DNA of 64,000 nt from Exiguobacterium flavidum (GCF_003344535.1 NZ_QPKS01000007.1:90179-154178); one strand, 5' to 3'; shown: positions 17,131 to 25,495, numbered from the stretch's first letter. Translations and numbers: made by a program. The notes: generated by a model from the letters alone, not told the origin.

Positions 17131-18075
17131 TTAGAACATCTTCTTATATTCCCCGTATCCCTCCGCCTCAAGCTCTTCGAGCGGGATAAAACGGAGCGAA
17201 GCGGAGTTGATGCAATAGCGGAGACCGCCGAGTTCTGTCGGACCGTCGTCGAAGATGTGCCCGAGATGGCTGTCCGACTTCGACGAACGGACCTCGGTCC
17301 GCGTCATGCCGTGGCTCGTATCGAGCGCGACGTCGACCTCCTCTTCAGCGATCGGCTTCGCGAAGCTCGGCCAGCCGCATCCTGAATCGAACTTATCCTT
17401 CGAGGTGAACAGCGGAGTGCCGTCGACGATATCGACATAGAGGCCTTGGCGTTCCTCGTTCCAGTATTCGTTGCGAAACGGAGGCTCGGTACCGTTCTCC
17501 TGTGTCACCTTGTACTGGATCGGCGTCAGACGCTCCTTCAATTCCTTCTCCTTGTCTGCATCCTTCCAGGCGTCCTTCAAGAACTTGGCACGGCCAGAGC
17601 CGACACGATACATCTCGTAACGGAACGGATTCTTTTTATAATAATCCTGATGATATTCTTCTGCGGGCCAGAACGTCGACGCTTTCCGAATGTCGACCGC
17701 GACCGGCTTGTCGAAGCGGCCAGATGCGTCGAGACGTGCCTTCGATTCCTCAGCCGCCTCCTGCTGCTCCTCATCGAGATAGAAGATCGCCGGCTGATAA
17801 GACTCGCCGCGGTCATTGAACTGTCCACCGCCGTCCGTCGGATCGATCTGACGCCAGAAGATGTCAAGCAGCTCCTGATAGGTGATCACATCCGGATCAT
17901 ACGTCACCTCGATCGCTTCGAGGTGACCGGTCGTCTCGGAACAGACCTCCTTGTATGTCGGATTGTCGGTATGACCACCCGTGTAACCGGAAATGACGCG
18001 CTCGACGCCGTCGTATTTATGAAATGGCTTGACCATGCACCAGAAACAGCCGCCAGCAAAAATCGCTCTTTTCAT
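17131..18075 (-). CDS. msrAB: Bifunctional methionine sulfoxide reductase MsrA-MsrB fusion
   Basis: Repairs oxidised methionine: MsrA reduces the S- and MsrB the R-sulfoxide, with thioredoxin as reductant. 314 residues in two domains. MsrA (~1-160) has the catalytic GGCFWCM at the start; MsrB (~175-305) has [19 protein letters not shown] and the catalytic cysteine in [11 protein letters not shown]. The MsrB part lacks the CxxC zinc pairs of other MsrBs, as in several Firmicute enzymes. ATG 18075 follows GGGGGAGGT. Cytosolic stress-defence gene. Confidence 0.95.
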   Translation of the reverse strand: MKRAIFAGGCFWCMVKPFHKYDGVERVISGYTGGHTDNPTYKEVCSETTGHLEAIEVTYDPDVITYQELLDIFWRQIDPTDGGGQFNDRGESYQPAIFYLDEEQQEAAEESKARLDASGRFDKPVAVDIRKASTFWPAEEYHQDYYKKNPFRYEMYRVGSGRAKFLKDAWKDADKEKELKERLTPIQYKVTQENGTEPPFRNEYWNEERQGLYVDIVDGTPLFTSKDKFDSGCGWPSFAKPIAEEEVDVALDTSHGMTRTEVRSSKSDSHLGHIFDDGPTELGGLRYCINSASLRFIPLEELEAEGYGEYKKMF

Positions 18076-18155
18076 GTTGTACCTCCCCCTTCTGCCTTCA
18101 GTTTACCCTTTTTCGGCCTGAGGGATGCCTGACCATGCTCGGTCAATCTTCTTTC

Positions 18156-18338
18156 CTACTCTTCTTCTTTCTTGCGCAGATTGCGGACGACGATATAGAT
18201 CGCACCGAACACGAGCACGAGACCGACGAGCGATAGCCAGATGTTGTTCATCCGGTAAAGCATTTGATAGGCGGCGAGCGCAAACAGTAACAGCGCGATC
18301 GGCAAGAATGCCCGTTTGAAGTGATACCAATAGTTCAT
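18156..18338 (-). CDS. Small two-helix membrane protein, unknown function
   Basis: 60 residues beginning MNYWYHFKRAFLPIALLLF, with two predicted membrane helices (~10-27 and ~33-50) and a charged tail RNLRKKEEE. No family recognised. ATG 18338 is preceded by GGGAGG at 7 bases; an in-frame extension upstream has no ribosome site. It lies between gldA and msrAB on the same strand, 50 bases after gldA with no clear terminator between, so it may be the second gene of a gldA transcript. Confidence 0.7.
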   Translation of the reverse strand: MNYWYHFKRAFLPIALLLFALAAYQMLYRMNNIWLSLVGLVLVFGAIYIVVRNLRKKEEE

Positions 18339-18388
18339 GATTCGACCTCCCTTTCTTACATCATACTCGAAAGGAAAGAAGACCGGCA

Positions 18389-19486
18389 TCATTTCCGAAG
18401 GTATGCGAGAGAGTATCGATCTGCCGCGACAATCGCGTCCGCGACGTCCTCTGCCGTCACCCGAAAGGCCTGATGGATCGTCTCACCGTCCATCGTCGCA
18501 GCTTGCGCGACCTTCAAGATGTCCTCCTTGCTCGCATCCTTCAACTTGATGTCCTCGAGCGTCACCGGGAGTCCGAGGTCGATGTAGAGAGCGATATACC
18601 GCTCAATTTCCTCAGCCGGCCGTCCTTCGAGGGCGAGCTGGACGAGCGTGCCGAACGCTACCTTCTCACCGTGAGTCAAGTGGTGGATTTCTCCTTCGAG
18701 CGCCGTGAATCCATTGTGGATGGCATGGGCCGCCGCCAGTCCCCCACTTTCGAAGCCGAGTCCGCTCAACAAGGTGTTCGCTTCGACGACCGCCTCCAGG
18801 GCTGGAGTGACGGCCTTCGCCTCAACGGACTGATAAGCTTGCCGCCCGTATTGGAACAGGATCTCTTCACACCGCTCTGCGATCGCAGTCGCTGCGATCG
18901 TCGGGACGCCTCCAGCCATCGCGCTTCCGCCAAAGGCGATGACACTGCGCACCTCGACCCAGGTCGCCATCGCGTCTGCGATCCCCGAGGCGAAGAAGCG
19001 GGCCGGCGCCTGAGCGATCAGACGGGTATCGACGAGGACGAGATCCGGATTCTTCTTGTAAAATCGGTAACTCTCGAACGTCCCGTCTTCCGAATAGATG
19101 ACGGACAGGGCACTCGTCGGGGCATCGGTCGAGGCGATCGTCGGAATGATGACGACGTGGATGCCGAGTTCGCTCGCGACCGCTTTTGCCGTATCGAGCG
19201 TCTTTCCGCCTCCGATTCCGACAACGAACGTCGTGTCCGCCTCACGCGCGACTTCCGTGATCAAATCGATCTCCTGCCGGGACGCCTCCCCATGGAAGAC
19301 GATCTCCTCGACAGCGACGCCGGATGACCGGAGTGAATCTGCCACCTTATGACCCGCAATCTCCCACACCATCTCGTCAGCGAGAACGAGCGCTTGCTTG
19401 CCGAAGCCCTCTGTGTACGTCCCGACTTTTTCGAGAACATCCTTCCCCTGTACATATTTCGCTGGACTGATGAAAATCCGTTCCAT
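18389..19486 (-). CDS. gldA: Glycerol dehydrogenase
   Basis: NAD-dependent oxidation of glycerol to dihydroxyacetone; iron/zinc alcohol dehydrogenase fold, 365 residues. The nucleotide motif [13 protein letters not shown] (~89-101) and the three metal ligands Asp171, His254 and His272 match those of the Bacillus stearothermophilus enzyme (offset by two). Start ATG 19486 is six bases after GGTGG; a longer frame from TTG 19507 lacks support. With glpD in the window this gives two routes of glycerol-derived triose entry. No dihydroxyacetone kinase is nearby. Confidence 0.93.
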   Translation of the reverse strand: MERIFISPAKYVQGKDVLEKVGTYTEGFGKQALVLADEMVWEIAGHKVADSLRSSGVAVEEIVFHGEASRQEIDLITEVAREADTTFVVGIGGGKTLDTAKAVASELGIHVVIIPTIASTDAPTSALSVIYSEDGTFESYRFYKKNPDLVLVDTRLIAQAPARFFASGIADAMATWVEVRSVIAFGGSAMAGGVPTIAATAIAERCEEILFQYGRQAYQSVEAKAVTPALEAVVEANTLLSGLGFESGGLAAAHAIHNGFTALEGEIHHLTHGEKVAFGTLVQLALEGRPAEEIERYIALYIDLGLPVTLEDIKLKDASKEDILKVAQAATMDGETIHQAFRVTAEDVADAIVAADRYSLAYLRK

Positions 19487-19590
19487 CCTGATCCACCCTT
19501 TCTCCAATTGAACCTTAGCGACAAGTACGGTGTTGGTGTTCCTCTAATCCGCTTCGCTGAAACGACAATTCGGGAAGAGTGACGATCATG

Positions 19591-19629
19591 TACAAAAAAA
19601 CCGCTTCCCTCACGAAGAGGGAAACGGCA
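19591..19629 (-). terminator. Terminator of lysP
   Basis: On the minus strand CCGTTTCCCTC pairs with GAGGGAAGCGG, then seven T. Confidence 0.9.
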
Positions 19630-19636
19630 TGTGTCG

Positions 19637-21136
19637 TCAGCGACGCGTCGCAGCTGCTTCAGGGATCTCAAGATCCATGTCTTCGTAGCGGACGACCGAC
19701 GATTTGTTCTTGAATTTGTAACCAAGCCAGAAGGCAAGGAAGAGCGGGACACCGATGTACGTCGCCGCGATGCTGACCCAGTCGATTCGGTCCGCGAGGA
19801 ATGCCGCATAGTTCTGTCCGACGATGACGAGGAAACAGAGCGCGAATGCGAACAGCGGTCCGAACGGGAAGGCTGGTGCACGGTAAGGCAGATCGGCGAG
19901 GTCCCCGCCTTGGGCGAGATATCCTTTACGGAAACGATAGTGGCTGATCGCGATACCGAGCCATGCGATGAACCCTGTCATCCCCGACGCATTCAAGAGC
20001 CACAGGTAGACCTGTCCGCCGAACATCGATGTCAGGAAGCAAAGCGCGCCGATCGCGGCAGTCGCGAGAAGCGCGTTGCGCGGGACACCGTTCTTCGAAA
20101 TCTGCGCGAACATCTTCGGTGCGTCGCCTTGACGGGCGAGCGTGTAGAGCATGCGTGTCGATGCGTACATCCCCGAGTTACCAGCCGACAGGACCGACGT
20201 CAGGATGACGGCGTTCATGAGGGCTGCCGAAAAGGCAAGGCCTACCCGTTCGAAGACGAGCGTGAACGGACTGACTGCGACGTCCGTCAAATCGTTCGAG
20301 ACGAGGTTCGGACTCGTGTACGGGATCAACATACCGATGACGAAGATCGCGAGGACGTAGAACAACAGGATACGCCAGAAAACTTGTTTGACTGCTTTTG
20401 GTACATTTTTTTTCGGATCTTCCGACTCGCCGGCTGCGATACCGACAAGCTCAGTTCCCTGGAAGCTGAAACCTGCGACGAGAATGATACCGATCACGGC
20501 CGGAATACCGCCAACGATCGGACCGTCACCGAGACCGAAATTCGAGAATCCGACCGGTTCCGCGTCCGTCATCAGACCGAAGATCATCGCGACACCGACG
20601 ATGAGGAAGACGATGACCGTGACGACCTTGATCATCGCGAACCAGTATTCCGCCTCACCGAAACCTTTGACTGAGAAGTAGTTGAGCCCTACCATCAGCG
20701 TCAGGAAGAGTGCACTCCACCAGAAGCCCGGCACGTCCGGGAACCAGTATTTCATGACGATCTCCGCGGCGACGAGTTCGACCGCGATCGTCACGGCCCA
20801 GTTGTACCAGTAGTTCCAGCCGAGCGCGAAGCCGAAGGCCGGATCGACGAATTTCGTTCCATACGTCGAGAATGAGCCGGCGACCGGCATGTACGCCGCC
20901 ATCTCACCGAGGCTCGTCATCAGGAAGTAGACCATGAGACCGACGACGGCATATGACAAAAGTGCGCCTCCCGGCCCGGCAGCGGCCACAGATGCACCGG
21001 ATGCGATGAAGAGACCGGTCCCGATCGCGCCACCGATTGCGATCATCGACATATGACGGGCCTGCAGCCCGCGCCGGAGTCCTTCCTCCGTTGAATCGAG
21101 CGATTCTGGCGCTCGTTGTGTGTTCAAGTTGTTCAT
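19637..21136 (-). CDS. lysP: Lysine-specific permease
   Basis: Proton-coupled lysine importer of the APC superfamily, 499 residues, 12 predicted helices. It follows E. coli LysP closely: GGAIGTGLFIASG in helix 1, FSFQGTELVGIAAGESEDP in the middle, then PFTLVFERVGL, VLSAGNSGMYASTRMLYTLA and GMTGFIAWLGIAISHYRFR. The substrate is supported independently by the lysine riboswitch in its leader. ATG 21136 follows GAGAGG at 6 bases. Ends in its own terminator. Confidence 0.94.
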   Translation of the reverse strand: MNNLNTQRAPESLDSTEEGLRRGLQARHMSMIAIGGAIGTGLFIASGASVAAAGPGGALLSYAVVGLMVYFLMTSLGEMAAYMPVAGSFSTYGTKFVDPAFGFALGWNYWYNWAVTIAVELVAAEIVMKYWFPDVPGFWWSALFLTLMVGLNYFSVKGFGEAEYWFAMIKVVTVIVFLIVGVAMIFGLMTDAEPVGFSNFGLGDGPIVGGIPAVIGIILVAGFSFQGTELVGIAAGESEDPKKNVPKAVKQVFWRILLFYVLAIFVIGMLIPYTSPNLVSNDLTDVAVSPFTLVFERVGLAFSAALMNAVILTSVLSAGNSGMYASTRMLYTLARQGDAPKMFAQISKNGVPRNALLATAAIGALCFLTSMFGGQVYLWLLNASGMTGFIAWLGIAISHYRFRKGYLAQGGDLADLPYRAPAFPFGPLFAFALCFLVIVGQNYAAFLADRIDWVSIAATYIGVPLFLAFWLGYKFKNKSSVVRYEDMDLEIPEAAATRR

Positions 21137-21218
21137 GAATTTCCTCTCGCTTTCTTTTCGTTATATTGGTGTAGTATTCCCGACGTATGAAAGCGAAAAA
21201 CAAGTTTTTGCGTAAAAC

Positions 21219-21263
21219 ACAAAAAAATGCGCCCTGCCTTCCAGATGGAAGACGAGGACGCAT
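21219..21263 (-). terminator. Regulated terminator of the lysP leader
   Basis: On the minus strand ATGCG-CC-TCTTCC pairs with GGAAGG-GG-CGCAT, followed by seven T. It lies between the aptamer and the lysP start, as expected of a lysine riboswitch acting by transcription termination. Confidence 0.85.
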
Positions 21264-21296
21264 GGACGTTTTAAGATCGCGTCTCATCATACCGTC

Positions 21297-21474
21297 GTGA
21301 AAGATAGCTCCCCACAGAAAAAGTTCTGTGACAGTATCAGACCTGTTCGATCTGACCCCAACGCCTTGCCTTCAAGCAACAAGCCGTTTCGGCAATTCTC
21401 CCTTTCAAGACATTTCTCCTGCCGCTTGACGACATCCATGTCCCTACTCTTCAGAACTGCAACCTCCATCCCAC
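21297..21474 (-). ncRNA. Lysine riboswitch (L-box)
   Basis: About 178 bases upstream of lysP on the same strand. Conserved core elements match the B. subtilis lysC L-box: the GGAGGTTGCA entry (like AGAGGTGC), GAAAGGGAG...GCCGAAAC in the middle, and CTGTCACAGA...TCTGTGGGGAGCTATC at the 3' end. P1 can form between GTGGGA (21474-21469) and TTTCAC (21302-21297). High lysine should favour the downstream terminator and lower LysP synthesis. A 60-codon open frame inside it is a by-product. Confidence 0.93.
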
Positions 21475-21512
21475 TGGTTGAGTGAGAATATTTAGTTTCA
21501 AGTACAGAAGCT

Positions 21513-21542
21513 ATACTACACGCCGGTAAATTAGTTTGTCAA
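21513..21542 (-). promoter_or_regulatory. Promoter of the lysP riboswitch transcript
   Basis: Minus-strand TTGACA (21542-21537), 18-base spacer, TAGTAT (21518-21513). It places the transcript start about 30 bases before the aptamer. Confidence 0.65.
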
Positions 21543-21560
21543 CCATGATTATTGCGGTGA

Positions 21561-21597
21561 TTTCCCGATTGCGCATGGAATAACGGGAAACGATACT
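21561..21597 (+). promoter_or_regulatory. Promoter and inverted repeat ahead of the MarR gene
   Basis: TTGCGC (21569-21574), 17-base spacer, GATACT (21592-21597). Arms TTTCCCG (21561-21567) and CGGGAAA (21584-21590) flank the -35 box and may be an operator for autoregulation. Confidence 0.45.
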
Positions 21598-21648
21598 ATA
21601 CACTTGATATATGATAATGTGCGACAGACAGAAGGGGCGTTTAGATTA

Positions 21649-22110
21649 ATGTCAAATCAAGATTCAAAACAAGAACATGACCGGCTTACTTACCGTGTAG
21701 AGGAACAGATGCGAATCCTTCTGCGGACGATCCGGCGCGAGATGAACCAGCGCTTCGAAGGGAAAGCGACACGGAGCGAATTCTTCATTTTGAGGAGCCT
21801 CGTCGAGAATGGACCTCAGCGGCCAACTGCGCTCGCTGATCAGTTCGAGCTTGCAACGAGCCAGGTGACGGCTTTGACGGACAAATTGTACCGCCTCGGA
21901 TACGTGACACGGATTCGATCGGACGAGGATCGACGTTCGATTCTCGTGACATTGACACCTGAAGGGGAACGCGCCTTCCGTGAACTCGAAATCATCCGAC
22001 GGGATTATCTTCAGGAGCGGTTCGGCGATTTGACGAACGATGAACTCTCGATGATGGTGGATGTCTTCGACAAGATTCTCCTGACACTCGATACGGTAGA
22101 GGAAATTTAA
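21649..22110 (+). CDS. MarR-family transcriptional regulator
   Basis: 153-residue winged-helix repressor. Helical dimerisation ends surround the DNA-binding domain (~residues 35-105): RSEFFILRSLVENGP, then LADQFELATSQVTALTDKLYRLGYVTRIRSDEDRRSILVTLTPEG, where the DEDRRS wing is the MarR signature. ATG 21649 follows GAAGGGGCG. It diverges from lysP and is followed by an unrelated cyclase after a terminator, so its targets are not evident. An inverted repeat over the -35 suggests autoregulation. Confidence 0.88.
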   Translation: MSNQDSKQEHDRLTYRVEEQMRILLRTIRREMNQRFEGKATRSEFFILRSLVENGPQRPTALADQFELATSQVTALTDKLYRLGYVTRIRSDEDRRSILVTLTPEGERAFRELEIIRRDYLQERFGDLTNDELSMMVDVFDKILLTLDTVEEI

Positions 22111-22114
22111 CAGA

Positions 22115-22166
22115 CCGGTCGATTCTTTGCCAATTCACTCGTTGGCACAAGAATCGGCTTTTTCTT
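22115..22166 (+). terminator. Terminator of the MarR gene
   Basis: CGATTCTT-GCCAA pairs with TTGGC-AAGAATCG, followed by CTTTTTCTTCTT. Confidence 0.87.
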
Positions 22167-22217
22167 CTTAAAAAAGTGAAAATCATCCCAGAAAATGCCG
22201 TTATATGGATTAGAAGT

Positions 22218-23345
22218 ATGTTAGTGCATTTTAAGGGGGAACTTCGTCTGTACGTATTGATCAATCAATTCATCCTGAACTTCTGTATCCTGTTCACAGC
22301 GGTCTCTTTGTTCTTCCTGCCGTTCCGCCACAAAAAACGTATCAGTCCGAAATCACCGGTTTCGATTCGGCTGGCAATCGGTCTTGCCTCAGGCGCCATC
22401 GCGATGATGCTGATGTTCAACAGTCTACAAATCGATATCGCCCGTGTCGACCTCCGGCTCGTACCTGTCGTGATCGCCGGCATGTTCGGCGGTTTCCTCA
22501 GTTCGTTTACGACCGGAGCCATGATTTCTGCCGCCCGTTTCGCGACGACACCGGCAGAAGAGCTGGAAGGTGCGATCATCTCGACGGTCGTCCTGCTATT
22601 GATCATCGTGACGATGGGATTGTTCCGCAAATATTCAAAGCCTACTTTCGGTAACTTCCAGCGGATGATCATCGCGGGTGTACTCTATTCGCTTCCTGCC
22701 ATCTATTTTTTGACGAACGGCTGGATCGTCTTCTTTAAGATCGCATTCATCTATACGGTAGCCAACCTGTTCGGGGGCTATGTCACCTACCGCATGCTGA
22801 CGGAGATGCGCCGTCACTTTGATCACGTCAAGCGCCAGCAACGTCTCGCATTGACCGACGCGCTGACCGGACTCGCTAACCGCCGCCGCCTCGATGAAGT
22901 TCTCGTGCGGGCGGAGGAATCGAATGATCCATACTCCCTCCTCCTCGTTGATATCGACTTCTTCAAGCGCGTCAACGACGAGTATGGTCATGATGCGGGT
23001 GACGACGTCCTGCAACAGCTCGGGAAGGTTCTTCTCTCGTCCGTCCGCCAAGAGGATATCGTCGGGCGTTTCGGAGGGGAGGAGTTCCTCGTATACCTCC
23101 CCGACACGCGAATAAAGGAGGCGATACTGATCGCTGAGCGGTGCCGCTACGAAGTCGAGCAGCATACCTTCTCCGCACGCGGACAGACGCTCCAGATCAC
23201 CGTCTCGCTCGGTCTCTCCGAATCCGCGCAAGAATTCTCTTCGGACGATGTCTTGCAGCAGGCAGACAAGGCGCTTTATGTATCGAAGAAGGATGGCCGT
23301 AACCGGGTCACGCCATACGAACGCAGCTTCCTCCGCGAAGCTTGA
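22218..23345 (+). CDS. Membrane diguanylate cyclase with 5TM-LYT sensor (GGDEF)
   Basis: Predicted cyclic di-GMP synthase. Residues ~10-200 form the 5TM_5TMR_LYT sensor (RVDLRLVPVVIAGMFGGFLSS is typical); residues ~215-370 form a GGDEF domain with active-site RFGGEEF and an RQED I-site five residues ahead. The start is uncertain: ATG 22218 has no clear ribosome site, while AAGGGGGAA at 22233-22241 sits 7 bases before CTG 22248. It shares architecture with the cyclase at 1120-2199, so this strain has at least two membrane cyclases of one type nearby. Confidence 0.88.
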   Translation: MLVHFKGELRLYVLINQFILNFCILFTAVSLFFLPFRHKKRISPKSPVSIRLAIGLASGAIAMMLMFNSLQIDIARVDLRLVPVVIAGMFGGFLSSFTTGAMISAARFATTPAEELEGAIISTVVLLLIIVTMGLFRKYSKPTFGNFQRMIIAGVLYSLPAIYFLTNGWIVFFKIAFIYTVANLFGGYVTYRMLTEMRRHFDHVKRQQRLALTDALTGLANRRRLDEVLVRAEESNDPYSLLLVDIDFFKRVNDEYGHDAGDDVLQQLGKVLLSSVRQEDIVGRFGGEEFLVYLPDTRIKEAILIAERCRYEVEQHTFSARGQTLQITVSLGLSESAQEFSSDDVLQQADKALYVSKKDGRNRVTPYERSFLREA

Positions 23346-23349
23346 GCGA

Positions 23350-23392
23350 CGAAAGGGAGATGTGTCGGCAATTTCGACACATCTCCCTTTCG
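23350..23392 (+). terminator. Long perfect hairpin after the cyclase gene
   Basis: An 18-bp perfect inverted repeat (23350-23367 with 23375-23392) and a 7-base loop. The A and T tracts lie inside the stem, with no long T run after it. Confidence 0.7.
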
Positions 23393-23409
23393 AATAGGCG
23401 GCATTCCCT

Positions 23410-23438
23410 TTGCACTTCCATACGAAAATCGCTACACT
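23410..23438 (+). promoter_or_regulatory. Promoter of the 174-aa membrane protein gene
   Basis: TTGCAC (23410-23415), 17-base spacer, TACACT (23433-23438), about 38 bases before ATG 23476. Confidence 0.55.
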
Positions 23439-23475
23439 AGGTTCGTTGGATTTTTTCTCAAAAAGGAGTTGCACC

Positions 23476-24000
23476 ATGATCGCGCTCATTCAATTCTACG
23501 CATTCATCTTTACCGCCTGCTTCGCATGGCAGCTTGGAAAACCTGAACTTTCGATTCAGCAGAAGCTAAAAGGTGCTCTCAAGACGAGCCTTGACGCACT
23601 TCTCGTCTTCTCTCGCGCTTCAATATCGATGTTATTGTTCGCCGGACCTCTCGTCCTTGCGACCTGGATACTTTTCCCCCGCCTCATCGACTTCGACGGG
23701 GTTTCAGCTTTTTTGATCAGTGTCCTTCTGATCGGCTTGCTCGATCGTCTTGTAAGCATCGTCCTGATGCCTGTCATCCGTTCCTTCTGGTACAAAAAAA
23801 ATCGCCTCATGCCTCAAGCGTTAGAAAGTCTCTTCTACACGCTCAGCATCGCGATTCTTCTTTCGATCAACCTGTCCTCAGTACCCGGTATCGAGATCTC
23901 TACAGCTGTCCTTTATCTGTTTTTCGGTTTCAGCCTCTATTTCTCGCACCACCTCTTCGCCCTCGTCCGCCTGCGGCAATTAAAACGCAGGACATCCTAG
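23476..24000 (+). CDS. Membrane protein of unknown function (174 aa)
   Basis: Five hydrophobic segments: ~3-18, ~45-66, ~75-100, ~118-135 and ~142-165. No recognised family. Sequence cues are limited to a basic patch YKKNRLMPQ between helices and the basic tail LRQLKRRTS. ATG 23476 follows AAAAGGAG at 7 bases, and a reasonable promoter and a terminator flank it, so it is a real, monocistronic gene. Function unknown. Confidence 0.75.
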   Translation: MIALIQFYAFIFTACFAWQLGKPELSIQQKLKGALKTSLDALLVFSRASISMLLFAGPLVLATWILFPRLIDFDGVSAFLISVLLIGLLDRLVSIVLMPVIRSFWYKKNRLMPQALESLFYTLSIAILLSINLSSVPGIEISTAVLYLFFGFSLYFSHHLFALVRLRQLKRRTS

Positions 24001-24007
24001 GAATAAG

Positions 24008-24044
24008 AAAAAGCGCTCGTCTGGACCGGACAAGCGCTTTTTTC
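24008..24044 (+). terminator. Terminator of the 174-aa membrane protein gene
   Basis: AAAAGCGCT-GTC pairs with GAC-AGCGCTTTT around TGGACCG, then a T run. Confidence 0.88.
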
Positions 24045-24059
24045 ATTTATCGATTCCGC

Positions 24060-24122
24060 AGACCGACGTGATGATAACCCTACCAATTTGAAAGAGGGCG
24101 TAGGTTACACCTCTACTTTATC
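24060..24122. other. Unassigned structured element (possible RNA)
   Basis: Nested imperfect inverted repeat: TGATGATA near 24069 can pair with TATCATGA near 24118, and TAACCCTACC with GGCGTAGGTTA inside it. No coding frame or clear promoter belongs to it. The inner ACCCTACC/GGCGTAGGTT hairpin recalls 3' ends of small Firmicute toxin-antitoxin RNAs, but no toxin frame is present. Strand unknown. Confidence 0.3.
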
Positions 24123-24234
24123 ATGAGTAGGAACGGATTTCCCTCGTTCATAACGAAAATTTCCAAAAAACGTTCATTTCATTCCTTTTCTTACCGTTTT
24201 GAATCAGGAAAACAAATTTTTTTACATATATAGG

Positions 24235-24487
24235 TTATTTAATTACTTTAAATCCCATATTCAACACATTTCGACTTAATCCCGGGAAATAATTGCTTCT
24301 GCTTCTCCTTCTGCGGGCAATTTCCCATTCGTCAGCGCGAGGATGTGTTAGGCTGCAGGTCTTGGAGCATCATGATGATCATACGTCCTGGTCATCTTCA
24401 ATAAGTTCGCACGCCTCGAGCCGCTAGGCGAAATCGATATGAACCACGTTCATCAATCAGGATGATAACTTTCCTTGTCAGTTCAAG
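24235..24487 (-). pseudogene. Decayed C-terminal third of a siderophore ABC transporter ATPase (FecE/YusV-like)
   Basis: Read on the minus strand with several frameshifts and stops, this region aligns by eye with the end of iron-siderophore ATPases. It shows a Walker B-like VIILIDERGSY, then LLKM, then MIIMMLQDLQ (compare IVMVLHDLN), then HILALTNGKLPAEGEAEAII (compare HLIVLKDGEVKAEG), then RNVLNMGFKVIK before a stop (compare VFNVEFKVI). Walker A and the signature motif are gone. A Fur-type promoter lies just outside at 24573-24602. Inference: an iron-uptake locus was lost here and only this tail remains. The rest of 24044-24876 shows no other gene. Confidence 0.62.
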
Positions 24488-24572
24488 AGGCGGGAATAGG
24501 ACGACTCCTGACAAAACTATATGTACACGTCACGGTTTTCTTCCTTTTTCAGCGTAAATGGCCATTTAGTAA

Positions 24573-24602
24573 TTGACAATGATAATCGTTATCAATTATA
24601 GT
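24573..24602 (+). promoter_or_regulatory. Fur box inside a sigma-A promoter
   Basis: TTGACA (24573-24578), 18-base spacer, TATAGT (24597-24602). The 19-mer at 24575-24593 matches the classic Fur box GATAATGATAATCATTATC at 17 positions and spans -35 and spacer, so iron repression is expected. The nearest plus-strand gene is the nitroreductase 275 bases downstream; the ATPase relic lies on the other side. Confidence 0.82.
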
Positions 24603-24876
24603 GGAGTCTCACCTAGTATTGTACAATTAAGTCTTTCAGTTATCCAGGAAAGCATTGTGGATCATTCCAACATTTTTCCTGACGTATCCTCTGGCAGGCA
24701 GTGCCAAGGTGGTCGACGCTGCCAAGTCATGGAATATTGGCCAATGGCACGGCAGTCGACACTGAAAAGAGAAGTCCATTTCTATCCCATCGCAAAAATC
24801 GAGTCACATAAGTCAATGATGACATCATGGAGATTCTCGACCGAACGAACATCGAATCAGATGAAGGAGGCGCCAC

Positions 24877-25434
24877 ATGAACGCAAAACAGCTCATACTC
24901 GAGCGCCGGACCGTCCGGAAATACACGGATCAGCCGGTGCCCGAGGAATTGGTACTCGAACTGCTCGACATCGCCGTCTATGCTCCGAACCATAAGCTGC
25001 GGGAACCGTGGCGTTTCGTCCTCGCAATCGACGAGGGGCGGGAACGATATGTCGAAGAGTTGCTCCAGTTGCTCGAGCGGTCCGGCAAGTTCGACGGAAA
25101 GACTCCGGAACAGCGGAAAGCCTTGGAATGCCAGTTCACAACCGTTCCCGTATATTTGACTGTGCTTTGTCAGACGATCGGCACGGAAGCACAGCAGACC
25201 GAGGACCTTCTCGCTACGGCCGCCCTGATCCAGAACATCCAATTGCTCGCGACCGATATCGGTCTCGGCGTCTGTTGGAAGACTGGCAAGCACTGGTACA
25301 CCGAAGAGTATGAACAGCTCGTCGGCGTTTCCTCGACGGAACGTGTCGTCGGTGTCCTCCAGCTCGGCTGGCCGGACGTCGTCCCGCCCGTAAAAAAACG
25401 TGAGAGCGCACGCAACAAGTTGACGCATTTCTAG
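24877..25434 (+). CDS. Nitroreductase-family flavoprotein
   Basis: 185-residue FMN-dependent NAD(P)H oxidoreductase of the nitroreductase family, YdjA-like by size. Cues: an early RRTVRKYTDQPVPEELV arm (FMN contacts from RRTVR), YAPNHKLREPWRFVLA, and ATAALIQNIQLLATDIGLGVCWKTG in the second half. Natural substrate unknown. ATG 24877 follows GAAGGAGG at 7 bases. The closest recognisable promoter is the Fur-controlled one 275 bases upstream, so iron regulation is possible. Ends in its own terminator. Confidence 0.88.
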   Translation: MNAKQLILERRTVRKYTDQPVPEELVLELLDIAVYAPNHKLREPWRFVLAIDEGRERYVEELLQLLERSGKFDGKTPEQRKALECQFTTVPVYLTVLCQTIGTEAQQTEDLLATAALIQNIQLLATDIGLGVCWKTGKHWYTEEYEQLVGVSSTERVVGVLQLGWPDVVPPVKKRESARNKLTHF

Positions 25435-25495
25435 TTGAAATGCGCATCCTGCGAGCCTACCCCCGCTCGCGCCAAAAGCCCCATGGAATGATCCG

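Noticed and set aside
19631..20674. A 347-codon open frame antisense to lysP
   Set aside because: Composition is almost all charged residues and Arg; lysP on the other strand is a clear full-length transporter with a riboswitch.
21287..21469. A 60-codon minus-strand frame upstream of lysP
   Set aside because: It lies inside the lysine riboswitch aptamer; conserved RNA elements explain the sequence better.
24573..24995. A 140-codon plus-strand frame starting at the Fur box
   Set aside because: It starts inside the promoter, has no ribosome site, and its end overlaps the nitroreductase gene out of frame.
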